This document shows, one piece after another, positions 1-5,786 of a stretch of 15,621 nucleotides of DNA (position 1 is the first letter of the stretch; the number at the start of each line of letters is the position of its first letter). The notes under the pieces were generated by a model. That model was given only the letters and a program-made list of their open reading frames with translations, ran no database searches and was not told the origin of the DNA. Origin of the DNA: CAZTAR01 sp043813895 (lineage in GTDB: Bacteria > Planctomycetota > Phycisphaerae > UBA1845 > UTPLA1); NCBI GenBank assembly GCA_043813895.1, contig JBDRKQ010000035.1, forward strand, positions 1-15,621, given 5' to 3'. Both the position numbers and the translations under genes were made by a program.

Positions 1-70
1 CCTCCCACAGATCGTCCGGGCACTCCCAAATCGTCTTAAGCCGTGTAACTTTACGTTTCGTCCTGGCCAT
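1..70 (-). CDS. Transposase, N-terminal fragment (runs off the left edge)
   Basis: Only the first 23 codons are in the window; the protein begins MARTKRKVTRLKTIWECPDD and continues LWE. The run W-E-x-P-D-D-L-W-E resembles the N-terminus of IS5/IS4-type (DUF4096-like) transposases, where a D-D-L-W-E-R-I box precedes the catalytic domain. The start was chosen from a clear Shine-Dalgarno sequence, AGGAG (complement of 77-81), six bases before the ATG at 70. An earlier ATG at 74 is only two bases from that site and runs into a stop after seven codons. The catalytic DDE residues lie outside the window, so the family is inferred from 23 residues. The call would be wrong if the reading frame closes just beyond the edge. 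Confidence 0.5.
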   Translation of the reverse strand, partial: MARTKRKVTRLKTIWECPDDLWE

Positions 71-150
71 CCATGGCTCCTTTCACAATACGTCCATGAA
101 TGTTGTATCGACCAAAAGAGCCTTTTTGAGATAGTTTCTAAGTGTTGAGC
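71..150. mobile_element. Possible end region of the insertion sequence
   Basis: This AT-richer stretch lies directly upstream of the transposase start. It holds a near-perfect inverted repeat (75-83 GGCTCCTTT with 114-122 AAAAGAGCC, one mismatch) followed by a T run and GAGATAGTTTCTAAG. On the minus strand this reads CTTAGAAACTATCTC then AAAAAGGC, a plausible IS terminal repeat. The opposite terminus is outside the window, so neither the exact boundary nor a target duplication can be shown. Confidence 0.25.
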
Positions 151-174
151 GGAGCGGCGATTGGGAACGGCGAT

Positions 175-201
175 ATGATCCAACAGGCAACCGAGGATCA
201 T
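175..201. repeat. Inverted repeat ATGATCC / GGATCAT
   Basis: A perfect 7-bp inverted repeat (175-181 and 195-201) is separated by 13 bases in the gene-free stretch before the first complete gene. It could be a protein-binding site or a hairpin. A smaller GGCAG/CTGCC hairpin lies near 271-288. Apart from these and a weak 29-codon open frame starting at the same ATG, nothing else is visible between 150 and 352. Confidence 0.35.
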
Positions 202-352
202 GTGACAGCGCCGCGGGGTGGGCTCAACTGCTGGCTGCGGCCGGGGCAGGCTGAGTTTGGATGACCGGAACGGCAGCGGTAAACTGCCAACAGTGATCTT
301 GCGTCATGGCAGGGCGTGAGGTGACGCACCGGTCTTGGATGGATGGCGCACG

Positions 353-1222
353 ATGTCAGAACGACCAGAGTGGCTAATCGAGCTTCACGAATTCTGCCAA
401 ACGTTTGAGGACCGGCCCTGGCAGGAACTCCCTCCCGGCTTCAGGCAGGCGGACGGGACAGTTACGAAGCGAACTTGGCACGTAATCGCCGACGGCGGCT
501 TCACTCAGAGGTTTGCCGAAAGAGCCCGGCACGTCATGAGAGCGATGGACCTGGACAGTGTCGGCCCACGGGGTAAGCCCAGCGATCCCAACAACCCTAT
601 CCATGTGGCATATGAAGCCCTCCGGGAAATTGCCGCGTGGATCGAATCCCACGACCCCAAGAGCGTCAGTGCATTCCCGACACCGCCGGAGGACCATTGG
701 GCCAAGTTCTGGGCTGCGATCGAGTTCGCGACCGAACGAGAAACGCCAGCAAGGAACAGACGGTCCAAGGCGAAGGCGACGAACAAGCCCGCAAGCGGCA
801 GCCGACATTGGACACAGGCGGACGTTGACGACGCAATCCGCAAGTACAGAGCGAAGCGTGCCGGCCGATATGGCGAGATAGCCGAGGGCGTGAGGCAAGG
901 GCTACCAGGGGCAAAGAAGGCGGCCCGGGAGCTGTTTGGACGCAACAACCTCGCCCGTGCACTCGAATGCCCGCCGGCCATGATATCGAAGTCCTCAGCC
1001 TGGGAGCCTATCAAAGCCCAACTGCGGTTGTTCTCGCCGAAGGAAATGCGAGGCTCTTCCAGGCCCAAGAAGATCGGGCTCGACATAGCCATGGAAGAGG
1101 CTACATTGAAAGAGCATCAGCGGCGACTCAAGGACGAGCAGAGGGACGAGCTTCAGAACCGGCTGCAAGGCAAGAACCCTAAGGCCCTGAAGGCTGCTGC
1201 GGATAGACTCCTCGACAAGTAG
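353..1222 (+). CDS. Unknown 289-residue protein of the integrative element
   Basis: I do not recognise this protein family. The N-terminal half is mixed, with many Trp and acidic residues. The middle (about residues 135-155) is a basic Lys/Arg/Ala-rich linker. The region around residues 160-235 contains a possible DNA-binding segment: a basic helix (KYRAKRAGRYGEIAEGV) followed by the stretch FGRNNLARALECPPAMISKS. The C-terminus is a charged, helix-prone tail rich in Glu, Gln, Arg and Lys. The ATG at 353 was chosen because GGATGG sits about nine bases upstream; an in-frame TTG at 335 would add six residues. It precedes the HTH/ATPase operon in the same orientation, so a role in element replication, partition or control is possible but not shown. 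A long antisense open frame covers part of it and was judged a shadow. Confidence 0.75.
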   Translation: MSERPEWLIELHEFCQTFEDRPWQELPPGFRQADGTVTKRTWHVIADGGFTQRFAERARHVMRAMDLDSVGPRGKPSDPNNPIHVAYEALREIAAWIESHDPKSVSAFPTPPEDHWAKFWAAIEFATERETPARNRRSKAKATNKPASGSRHWTQADVDDAIRKYRAKRAGRYGEIAEGVRQGLPGAKKAARELFGRNNLARALECPPAMISKSSAWEPIKAQLRLFSPKEMRGSSRPKKIGLDIAMEEATLKEHQRRLKDEQRDELQNRLQGKNPKALKAAADRLLDK

Positions 1223-1253
1223 GCAAGGCGAGGCCCCACCCCCTGCCAGCAAC

Positions 1254-1357
1254 CACCCCCTTTCGTGACCACCCCAAACTGGTCATGACCACTTCCGCCC
1301 ATCAAACACCCCCTTTCTGAGCCGGCGGCTGGAATCGTGAACTGGTCACGCGACCGG
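1254..1357. promoter_or_regulatory. Palindrome and direct-repeat control region
   Basis: This gap between two genes is densely repetitive. A perfect 12-bp palindrome TGGTCATGACCA is at 1280-1291. The 9-mer AACTGGTCA occurs at 1277-1285 and again at 1340-1348, the second followed by an imperfect inverted half (CGCGACC). The 11-mer CACCCCCTTTC occurs at 1254-1264 and 1307-1317. A further GTGACCAC half-site starts at 1265. Repeated half-sites directly before two small DNA-binding protein genes suggest operators for one of those proteins, or replication iterons. This is inferred from position and symmetry. Confidence 0.5.
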
Positions 1358-1437
1358 CTGCCTTCCTTTCGAGGCGGCTGTCGCTGTGATGGCCGCCAAT
1401 GTTGACCGCGGCCCAGCCGCAAGTAAGGAGGCTTCAC

Positions 1438-1665
1438 GTGAATGCCGTCCTGTGTGTGGGCGATGTTGCACGCCGTCTCGGAGTGCGACCGTCCCAAGTG
1501 ACCCAGCTGTTCTATGAGCAGCGTATCCGCGATGACCTGTGCCCGATCGTCGGGGGACGGCGTCTGATTCCCTCGGATGTCGTCGAGGTGATCGCCATGG
1601 AGCTTCGCCGGAAGGGCATCACTGTCCGTCCAGCGACCAGCGGCAAGAAAGGGGGAACACCGTGA
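1438..1665 (+). CDS. Small MerR/excisionase-like helix-turn-helix protein (75 aa)
   Basis: The GTG at 1438 is chosen because TAAGGAGG (1424-1431) lies seven bases upstream; the longer frame from 1399 has no such site. Residues 7-24 (GDVARRLGVRPSQVTQLF) form a helix-turn-helix. The following stretch IVGGRRLIPSDVVEVI matches the wing plus helix of the excisionase/MerR-like fold, in which a basic hairpin precedes an I-P-x-x-D-V motif. The basic C-terminal tail probably adds DNA contact. Its stop overlaps the start of the next gene in a GTGA arrangement, so the two are likely translationally coupled. Such proteins act as excisionases or as AlpA-type activators of the integrase. Which role applies here cannot be told. 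Confidence 0.75.
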   Translation: MNAVLCVGDVARRLGVRPSQVTQLFYEQRIRDDLCPIVGGRRLIPSDVVEVIAMELRRKGITVRPATSGKKGGTP

Positions 1666-1895
1666 GAGTCAAGGAAGAACACAAGCCACCATTCGCAGTC
1701 GCTGCCAGCGAGCTAGCGGAGATGCTCAGCGTCTCGCTTCGACAGGTGCGACGCATGGATGCGGAAGGGAAGCTGCCCCAAGCGATACGACTCGGTCGGT
1801 GCAAACGGTGGCCAGTAGATGACATCAGAGCCTGGCTGAAGGCCGAGTGCCCTGATCGGGCAACGTGGAATCGAACCAAGGAGGATACCCGATGA
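1662..1895 (+). CDS. AlpA/Xis-like excisionase-family DNA-binding protein (77 aa)
   Basis: The start is GTG at 1662, overlapping the previous stop as GTGA with an A/G-rich Shine-Dalgarno (AAAGGGGGAA) just upstream. Residues 13-33 (ASELAEMLSVSLRQVRRMDAE) are a classic helix-turn-helix. They are followed by GKLPQAIRLGRCKRW and then VDDIRAWLKAEC, the G-x-L-P...R-x-x-R-W...I-x-x-W-L pattern of the excisionase / HTH_17 family. AlpA-type proteins of this size control excision and integrase expression in prophages and satellites. The stop overlaps the next start as ATGA. An upstream extension in the same frame (to 1539) lacks a ribosome-binding site and overlaps the previous gene, so it was not used. 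Confidence 0.85.
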   Translation: MRVKEEHKPPFAVAASELAEMLSVSLRQVRRMDAEGKLPQAIRLGRCKRWPVDDIRAWLKAECPDRATWNRTKEDTR

Positions 1896-3202
1896 GCAAG
1901 ACAAAAGCAGGCCCGGCTGCCGCCGCGGCGGACAACACGGGCCAGAGAACTGTGACGACAAGGAATGATAGTGACGCCACTACCAAGGGACCAGGCACCG
2001 GCGACAAGGGCAAAGAGGCCATCGGGACCGAGGGGGCAAAAACCACCCCCCCACCCTTAGAGCAAGCGAAAGCGGTCTACAAGAAGTGGCTTGAACTACC
2101 GGACGATCGGATTCTCGACTTTGTATTCGGTGTGGTCTTCGCGAATTACCTGGGCGGTGATCCCGTTTGGGGCGGGATTGTCGGAGCATCCGGCGACACC
2201 AAGACAGAGATTCTGAGAAGCCTGGAGCACGACCGCATCTACACGCTGAGTAACCTGACGCCGAAGACGCTCATCAGTGGGCTACCGTCTGCGATGAATC
2301 AAAACGTCGACCCTAGTCTCCTGCCCAAGCTCGATGGCAAGATTCTCGTCGTGAAGGACCTCACTCCCCTGATCTCGGGGCCGAGTGACCTCCGCACCCA
2401 AATCCTGGGTCAATTCCGGGACGCGTACGACGGATCATCGTCCATGAGTTTCGGGACCGGAGATACCAAGTCCTTCAAGAGTCGGTTCGGGATGCTCTTC
2501 GGTGTTACCCCTGTGATCGAGTCATGTTGGCCGGTCATCAACGCCCTTGGCGAGAGGTTCCTGTACTACCGCTGCAAGCCTGGCGATTCGCTGGCCAAAG
2601 TCAAAGCTGCCTTCAAGAACAGCAACAAGAAAACGAAGATGCGTAAGGAACTCGCGGTGGCAGCGGCTTTCATTCTCAAGGACCTCGGACCACCAACACC
2701 TGAAATCGGGAGAGTCCTTCAAGAGCAGATCATTCAACTGGCTGATGTGGTTGCGAAAGCCCGCACGCCGGTGAAGCGAAGAGGACACACGGAGGAGATT
2801 GAGTATGAACCAACTGCCGAGATGGGCACCCGTCTGGTTGGACAACTCACCCAGCTCGCCCGGGGCATCACTGTTGTCCGGGGACTGACCGCCTGCGATG
2901 AGTCCGTGATGGAGATCATCCGTCATGTTGCTGCAAGCGGCATTCCAACCAAGCGTCTGAAACTCCTCCGGGCTCTCCTGGAACGCCAAGACCCGGCAGG
3001 GAGTGCGGAGTTGGGAACAGCCGTTCGGCTGGGCTCCAGCACGGTCAACCTCGACCTGGAGGACTTGTGGAGCCTGGGACTGGTCAACCGGAGTGGTGGA
3101 TCGGGTAGTTCGCACATGTGGCAACTCTCAGCTATGGGGCGAGAGCGTCTCAGTGCGTCGCGTCTCTTCGGAAAAGATGGGAGCCAGGTACCTACCCCCT
3201 GA
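1892..3202 (+). CDS. P-loop ATPase-like protein with C-terminal winged helix (436 aa)
   Basis: The ATG at 1892 has AAGGAGG eight bases upstream and overlaps the preceding stop (ATGA). Residues 1-58 are low complexity (Ala, Thr, Gly, Lys). The core (about 65-230) has a Walker A-like motif GASGDTKT (98-105; Lys104 and Thr105 kept, the usual Gly before Lys replaced by Thr). It also has a Walker B-like strand ILVVKD (151-156), the run QFRDAYDG (174-181) and LGERFLYYR (219-227), where Arg222 is a candidate arginine finger. I associate this pattern (TPKTLISG...LLPKLDGK...ILVVKDLT...FGTG...GVTP) with helicase-like ATPases of phages and genomic islands. Residues 345-425 look like a MarR-type winged helix (a recognition helix near SSTVNLDLEDLWSLGLV, then a wing). 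It could be the replication or DNA-handling protein of the element. Biochemical activity is unproven. Confidence 0.75.
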   Translation: MSKTKAGPAAAAADNTGQRTVTTRNDSDATTKGPGTGDKGKEAIGTEGAKTTPPPLEQAKAVYKKWLELPDDRILDFVFGVVFANYLGGDPVWGGIVGASGDTKTEILRSLEHDRIYTLSNLTPKTLISGLPSAMNQNVDPSLLPKLDGKILVVKDLTPLISGPSDLRTQILGQFRDAYDGSSSMSFGTGDTKSFKSRFGMLFGVTPVIESCWPVINALGERFLYYRCKPGDSLAKVKAAFKNSNKKTKMRKELAVAAAFILKDLGPPTPEIGRVLQEQIIQLADVVAKARTPVKRRGHTEEIEYEPTAEMGTRLVGQLTQLARGITVVRGLTACDESVMEIIRHVAASGIPTKRLKLLRALLERQDPAGSAELGTAVRLGSSTVNLDLEDLWSLGLVNRSGGSGSSHMWQLSAMGRERLSASRLFGKDGSQVPTP

Positions 3203-3208
3203 TATTTG

Positions 3209-3230
3209 CCCCCCCGGTCCCCCGGGGGCG
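3209..3230. repeat. G/C-run hairpin after the ATPase-like gene
   Basis: A run of seven Cs, then GGT and the perfect palindrome CCCCCGGGGG (3219-3228), lies just after the stop. GC-rich pairing is strong but no T-tract follows, so this is not a standard intrinsic terminator. It may attenuate read-through or be a neutral repeat. Confidence 0.35.
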
Positions 3231-3309
3231 GCAGCTTGGCGAAATGGAAAACTAGATCGGGCGTGCTCCAGAAGTACGCCTCGAAGTTGGTATCAGGAGA
3301 ATTCGCGAA

Positions 3310-3603
3310 ATGAAACTAAGCAACGATGAGTACGTGGAGATCAATGAGGCATTGGCACGGACGTGTGTCTGGGCGGAGATCACCAAGGCAAGGGTGAGGG
3401 ACAAGCTAGGCTGCGATTCAACGCATGTACGGCACCTGGAGTGGATCATCGAGGCACTGTTGGAAGTCAATCGCAACTTGCAGCATGAGTGCTGTGATGG
3501 GCCTCCTGGACCTAATGTGCGGCTAGTCGCGGACGGCCGGTGGACTCACCTCTCCCTGTTTGGAGGTGGCGAAGACAGAGAAGCCAGAGCCGTGACACGA
3601 TGA
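3310..3603 (+). CDS. Small element protein, copy 1 of a tandem paralogue pair (97 aa)
   Basis: No known family is recognised. The ATG at 3310 has AGGAGA about ten bases upstream. The first 69 residues align without gaps to the product of the gene at 3765, with about 21 identities: M-x-L near the start, E7, I11, V20, E23, V29-R30-D31, G34, S37, L43, W45, L50-L51, N56, C61 and P66-G67-P68-N69. The shared core looks all-helical, with amphipathic helices broken by the G-x-(D/E)-S turn. After the PGPN motif the two copies diverge. No membrane segment or catalytic motif is visible. The duplication includes the DNA downstream of the gene. A regulatory or antirestriction role would be speculation. 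Confidence 0.75.
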   Translation: MKLSNDEYVEINEALARTCVWAEITKARVRDKLGCDSTHVRHLEWIIEALLEVNRNLQHECCDGPPGPNVRLVADGRWTHLSLFGGGEDREARAVTR

Positions 3604-3618
3604 GTATCGGGAGGGGGG

Positions 3619-3639
3619 CTGGGAGACTCGCTCTCCTGG
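3619..3639 (+). repeat. Hairpin, cassette copy 1
   Basis: CTGGGAGA (3619-3626) pairs with TCTCCTGG (3632-3639) around a five-base CTCGC loop, giving an 8-bp stem with two G-T wobble pairs. The same structure, in fully Watson-Crick form, is found after the paralogous gene at 4070-4090. Both are followed by GGCCTCTG sequence but by no T-tract. Confidence 0.6.
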
Positions 3640-3651
3640 CCTCTGCCTCTG

Positions 3652-3694
3652 CATCACACGGACGAGATGGGGGCCGCTTTGATGGCCTCGATCT
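3652..3694 (+). repeat. 43-bp direct repeat, copy 1 (relic of the integrase start region)
   Basis: This segment aligns without gaps to 4138-4180, with about 33 of 43 bases identical, including a perfect run TTGATGGCCTCGATCT at the end. In the second copy that run contains the integrase ATG (4168). Here the matching ATG (3682) reads only six codons before a stop. This suggests that the 5' end of the integrase gene was part of the duplicated unit and that this is its leftover. Confidence 0.65.
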
Positions 3695-3764
3695 CTGACT
3701 GAAAGTAGGACGCGGAAGGGCGAGTGCAATGAGGTGCCTGACCGCTGCAAGAAGGTGCATGGAG

Positions 3765-4055
3765 ATGACACTGACGCATAGCGAATGGACAGCAATAGGC
3801 CGTTGCATGACAGCACTGCTCGTCACCGTGGAGGCTGCCTATCGAGAGGTGCGAGACCAGTTCGGCCCCGAATCGGTGTACGCATTGGCATTGCGGTGGA
3901 TGGGCATCGGGCTGTTGAAGCTCGCCAGCAATATGGAGGATCGGTGCCGTGTCGAACTCCCTGGCCCGAATTGGCCTCTGTTCCCGACCGATCCGCAGTC
4001 CCTCCTCGATTGGCACCCAGAGGCAGGAGAGGAGGTTCCGCCAATGACCAGGTGA
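3765..4055 (+). CDS. Small element protein, copy 2 of a tandem paralogue pair (96 aa)
   Basis: This is the paralogue of the gene at 3310 (about 30% identity over 69 ungapped residues, nearly the same length). The alignment fixes the start at ATG 3765 (MTLTHSEW), which has AAGAAGG about nine bases upstream, rather than the in-frame ATGs at 3729 or 3759. The conserved features are VRD at 29-31, G34, S37, W45, the Leu pair at 50-51, C61 and PGPN at 66-69. The C-terminal ~25 residues (with LFPTDPQSLLDWHPE) are specific to this copy. The protein lies between the ATPase-like gene and the integrase and belongs to the same element. Its function is unknown. Confidence 0.75.
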   Translation: MTLTHSEWTAIGRCMTALLVTVEAAYREVRDQFGPESVYALALRWMGIGLLKLASNMEDRCRVELPGPNWPLFPTDPQSLLDWHPEAGEEVPPMTR

Positions 4056-4069
4056 CCGGCGGGTAGGGA

Positions 4070-4090
4070 CCGGGAGATTCGTTCTCCCGG
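4070..4090 (+). repeat. Hairpin, cassette copy 2
   Basis: CCGGGAGA (4070-4077) pairs perfectly with TCTCCCGG (4083-4090) around the loop TTCGT. Compared with the copy at 3619-3639 there are four base changes. Two are in the loop and two convert G-T wobbles to G-C pairs, so pairing is kept in both copies. It lies upstream of the integrase and could be a transcript-processing or attenuating structure. Confidence 0.6.
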
Positions 4091-4137
4091 CCTCTGTCCC
4101 AGCCCTGGCGGCAATCGGCGGAAGGCACGGCCGCCCA

Positions 4138-4180
4138 CATGACACGGCCCAGTTGGAGCATGGATTGATGGCCTCGATCT
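4138..4180 (+). repeat. 43-bp direct repeat, copy 2 (covers the integrase start)
   Basis: This is the partner of 3652-3694. It contains GGAG (4155-4158) and the integrase ATG (4168). The perfectly shared 16-bp end runs from three bases before the ATG into codon 5. Confidence 0.65.
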
Positions 4181-5478
4181 TCAAACCGACATACACGACA
4201 ACAGGAACCGACGGAAAGCGTGTGGCCAAGAAGACCGGGAAGTGGTACGGCCAATACAAGGACCTGCTGGACCGTACACAGCGGGTACCGCTCTGTACAG
4301 ACAAGCAAGCATCTCGAAGAGCCCTCGGTGCTCTCGTGGATGCACTCGCCAAGGCCTCAGCCAACGCCCCAGTCAGACTTGACGAGCTGCCGTCAATGGT
4401 CAGGGAGCCGTTCCTCAAGGCATTGCAGGACGCGGGACACGGTGATGTCCAGTTGCATGAAGTGACGCGGCCCCTTGATGACCTCGTGACCGAGTGGCAT
4501 CAGTCGCTGCTCGACAAGGGGAACACGCCGAAGCACGCCGACTTGCTGCGGTCTCGGATCAAGCGTCTATTCCAGGAGTGCAGCTTTCAGACGTTTGCTG
4601 ACATCCGGGCGAGCCAAGTGCAGTCGTTTATCGCGAAGTGCAGGAGTGACGGACTCTCGGCCCAAACCCGGAACTTCTACCTATCGACCGTTAAGCAGTT
4701 CTGCCGCTGGATGGTAGCCGACCGAAGAGCCGAATCGAATCCGGTTCAGCACATGCAGGCGGAAAGCGTTCAGGCTGACAGACGCCACGACCGGGCGGCC
4801 TTCTCAGAGAGTCAAGTCAGGCTGCTGGTTGAGGCGGCTTACAGCGGCCCCGATTGGACATGGTGGGAATGGCAGGATGAGCAGCAGACGAGGAAGACGC
4901 ACTTCTCTGTGTCTGGCGTAGAGCGGTCACTGCTGTACCGGCTCGTGGTAGAAACCGGGCTCCGAGCGACGGAAGTCCGGCTGCTAACGGTTGATGCGTT
5001 CGACTTGGATACGGAGCGGCCCTCGGTACGCATTCGAGCGGCGACGGCGAAGAACCGGCAAGAGAGAGTCTTGCCACTGCGACGGTCATTGGCGGCCGAC
5101 ATCCGGGAGCACCTGCGGACGAAGCTGCCCAAAGCCCTGGCGTTCACTACACCTTCCTCGGATCGGACTGCGAAGATGCTGCGGTTTGATCTGCGAGCAG
5201 CGGGCATCCCCTCAGTGACGGCAGAGGGAAAGTTCAAGGACTTCCATGCCCTTCGCCATACGTTCGGCACACTCCTCGATCAGGCTGGAACACATCCCAA
5301 GGACACGCAAACCCTCATGCGGCACGCCCACATCACCACGACCATGGATCGGTACGTCCACACCGCACCGGACGATCTCTACGACGCACTCGACGCCCTG
5401 CCCGAGTTTCGCCCAGAGGCTTCCGGCGGAGACGCTTCCCCCTCCAAGGCAACGGGCACGACAGGCCCTCACGCATGA
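4168..5478 (+). CDS. int: Tyrosine-type site-specific recombinase (integrase, 436 aa)
   Basis: All catalytic residues of the tyrosine recombinase family can be placed: Arg266 in TGLRATE, Lys295 in TAKNRQE, His360 and Arg363 in HALRHTF, His386 in LMRHAHI, and the nucleophile Tyr396 in MDRYVHT. Residues of about 105-210 form the core-binding (SAM-like) domain (LVTEWHQSLLDKGN ... TRNFYLSTVKQFCRWMV). The basic N-terminus may bind arm-type sites. The C-terminal 25 residues are a disordered tail. The ATG at 4168 has GGAG nine bases upstream; in-frame TTGs at 4153 and 4165 are less likely. The gene points at a tRNA-Thr 3' end 235 bp away, with tandem 12-bp repeats between. It probably integrates and, with the excisionase-like proteins, excises the element. 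Confidence 0.93.
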   Translation: MASIFKPTYTTTGTDGKRVAKKTGKWYGQYKDLLDRTQRVPLCTDKQASRRALGALVDALAKASANAPVRLDELPSMVREPFLKALQDAGHGDVQLHEVTRPLDDLVTEWHQSLLDKGNTPKHADLLRSRIKRLFQECSFQTFADIRASQVQSFIAKCRSDGLSAQTRNFYLSTVKQFCRWMVADRRAESNPVQHMQAESVQADRRHDRAAFSESQVRLLVEAAYSGPDWTWWEWQDEQQTRKTHFSVSGVERSLLYRLVVETGLRATEVRLLTVDAFDLDTERPSVRIRAATAKNRQERVLPLRRSLAADIREHLRTKLPKALAFTTPSSDRTAKMLRFDLRAAGIPSVTAEGKFKDFHALRHTFGTLLDQAGTHPKDTQTLMRHAHITTTMDRYVHTAPDDLYDALDALPEFRPEASGGDASPSKATGTTGPHA

Positions 5479-5514
5479 CACCGGGGCTCGCCTCGAACTG
5501 AATCCAGCCTCGAT

Positions 5515-5562
5515 TTCTTGCACTCGTTCTTGCACTGACTCTTGCACTCGATCTTGTCGAAC
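5515..5562. repeat. Four tandem 12-bp repeats, candidate integrase arm sites
   Basis: Consecutive units TTCTTGCACTCG, TTCTTGCACTGA, CTCTTGCACTCG and ATCTTGTCGAAC share CTTGCACTCG. The fourth unit is degenerate. They lie after the integrase stop and about 150 bp from the tRNA 3' end. Short direct repeats between an integrase gene and its att site are the usual place for arm-type binding sites of tyrosine recombinases. The function is inferred from position. Confidence 0.6.
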
Positions 5563-5713
5563 TCAGTTCACCTCCAGGGTTCCGTCTGGCATCAGTCTGC
5601 ATCGATCCACCGTTGGAGGGACGTTTGAAGAGGCAATTGAACTCGTTGTCTGCTGGGGAGTTATGTCGTCGCGAGACGCCGTGCGGCACCTACTGGCATC
5701 GCGAAGAATGAAC

Positions 5714-5760
5714 AGCCGCCGATCGGACTCGAACCGATGACCTGCGGTTTACAAAACCGC
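5714..5760. other. Probable att site overlapping the tRNA-Thr 3' half
   Basis: Tyrosine integrases commonly recombine within the T-arm or anticodon part of a tRNA gene and restore it with element-borne sequence. The integrase, the arm-like repeats and the tRNA 3' end lie in the expected order. No second copy of this sequence was found by eye in bases 1-5713, so the core limits are unknown and the other att site would be beyond the left edge. Confidence 0.35.
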
Positions 5761-5786
5761 TGCTCTACCAACTGAGCTACGGCGGC
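5714..5786 (-). tRNA. tRNA-Thr (anticodon TGT)
   Basis: On the minus strand the cloverleaf is complete. The acceptor stem GCCGCCG / CGGCGGC carries discriminator U. The D arm is GCTC ... GAGC. The anticodon stem GCGGT / ACCGC has loop TTTGTAA, which places TGT at positions 34-36. The T arm is ATCGG-TTCGAGT-CCGAT. It is 73 nt long and CCA is not encoded. It decodes ACA. Its 3' end faces the integrase gene, so it is the likely attachment target of the element. Confidence 0.97.

Noticed and set aside
505..1092. Long minus-strand open frame (195 codons) under the first gene
   Set aside because: Antisense to a better plus-strand frame, no ribosome site, and a composition typical of a high-GC shadow.
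3654..4418. 254-codon minus-strand open frame across the duplicated cassette and integrase start
   Set aside because: It runs antisense to three supported genes and through the hairpins; the paralogue alignment supports the plus strand.
5515..5562. CRISPR-like array
   Set aside because: The units are only 12 bp and abut without spacers, so this is a tandem repeat, not a CRISPR.
1..5713. Second att copy (duplicate of the tRNA-Thr 3' end)
   Set aside because: Scanned by eye; only chance short matches were seen, such as CGATGACCTG near 1529 within a gene. A short imperfect copy could have been missed.
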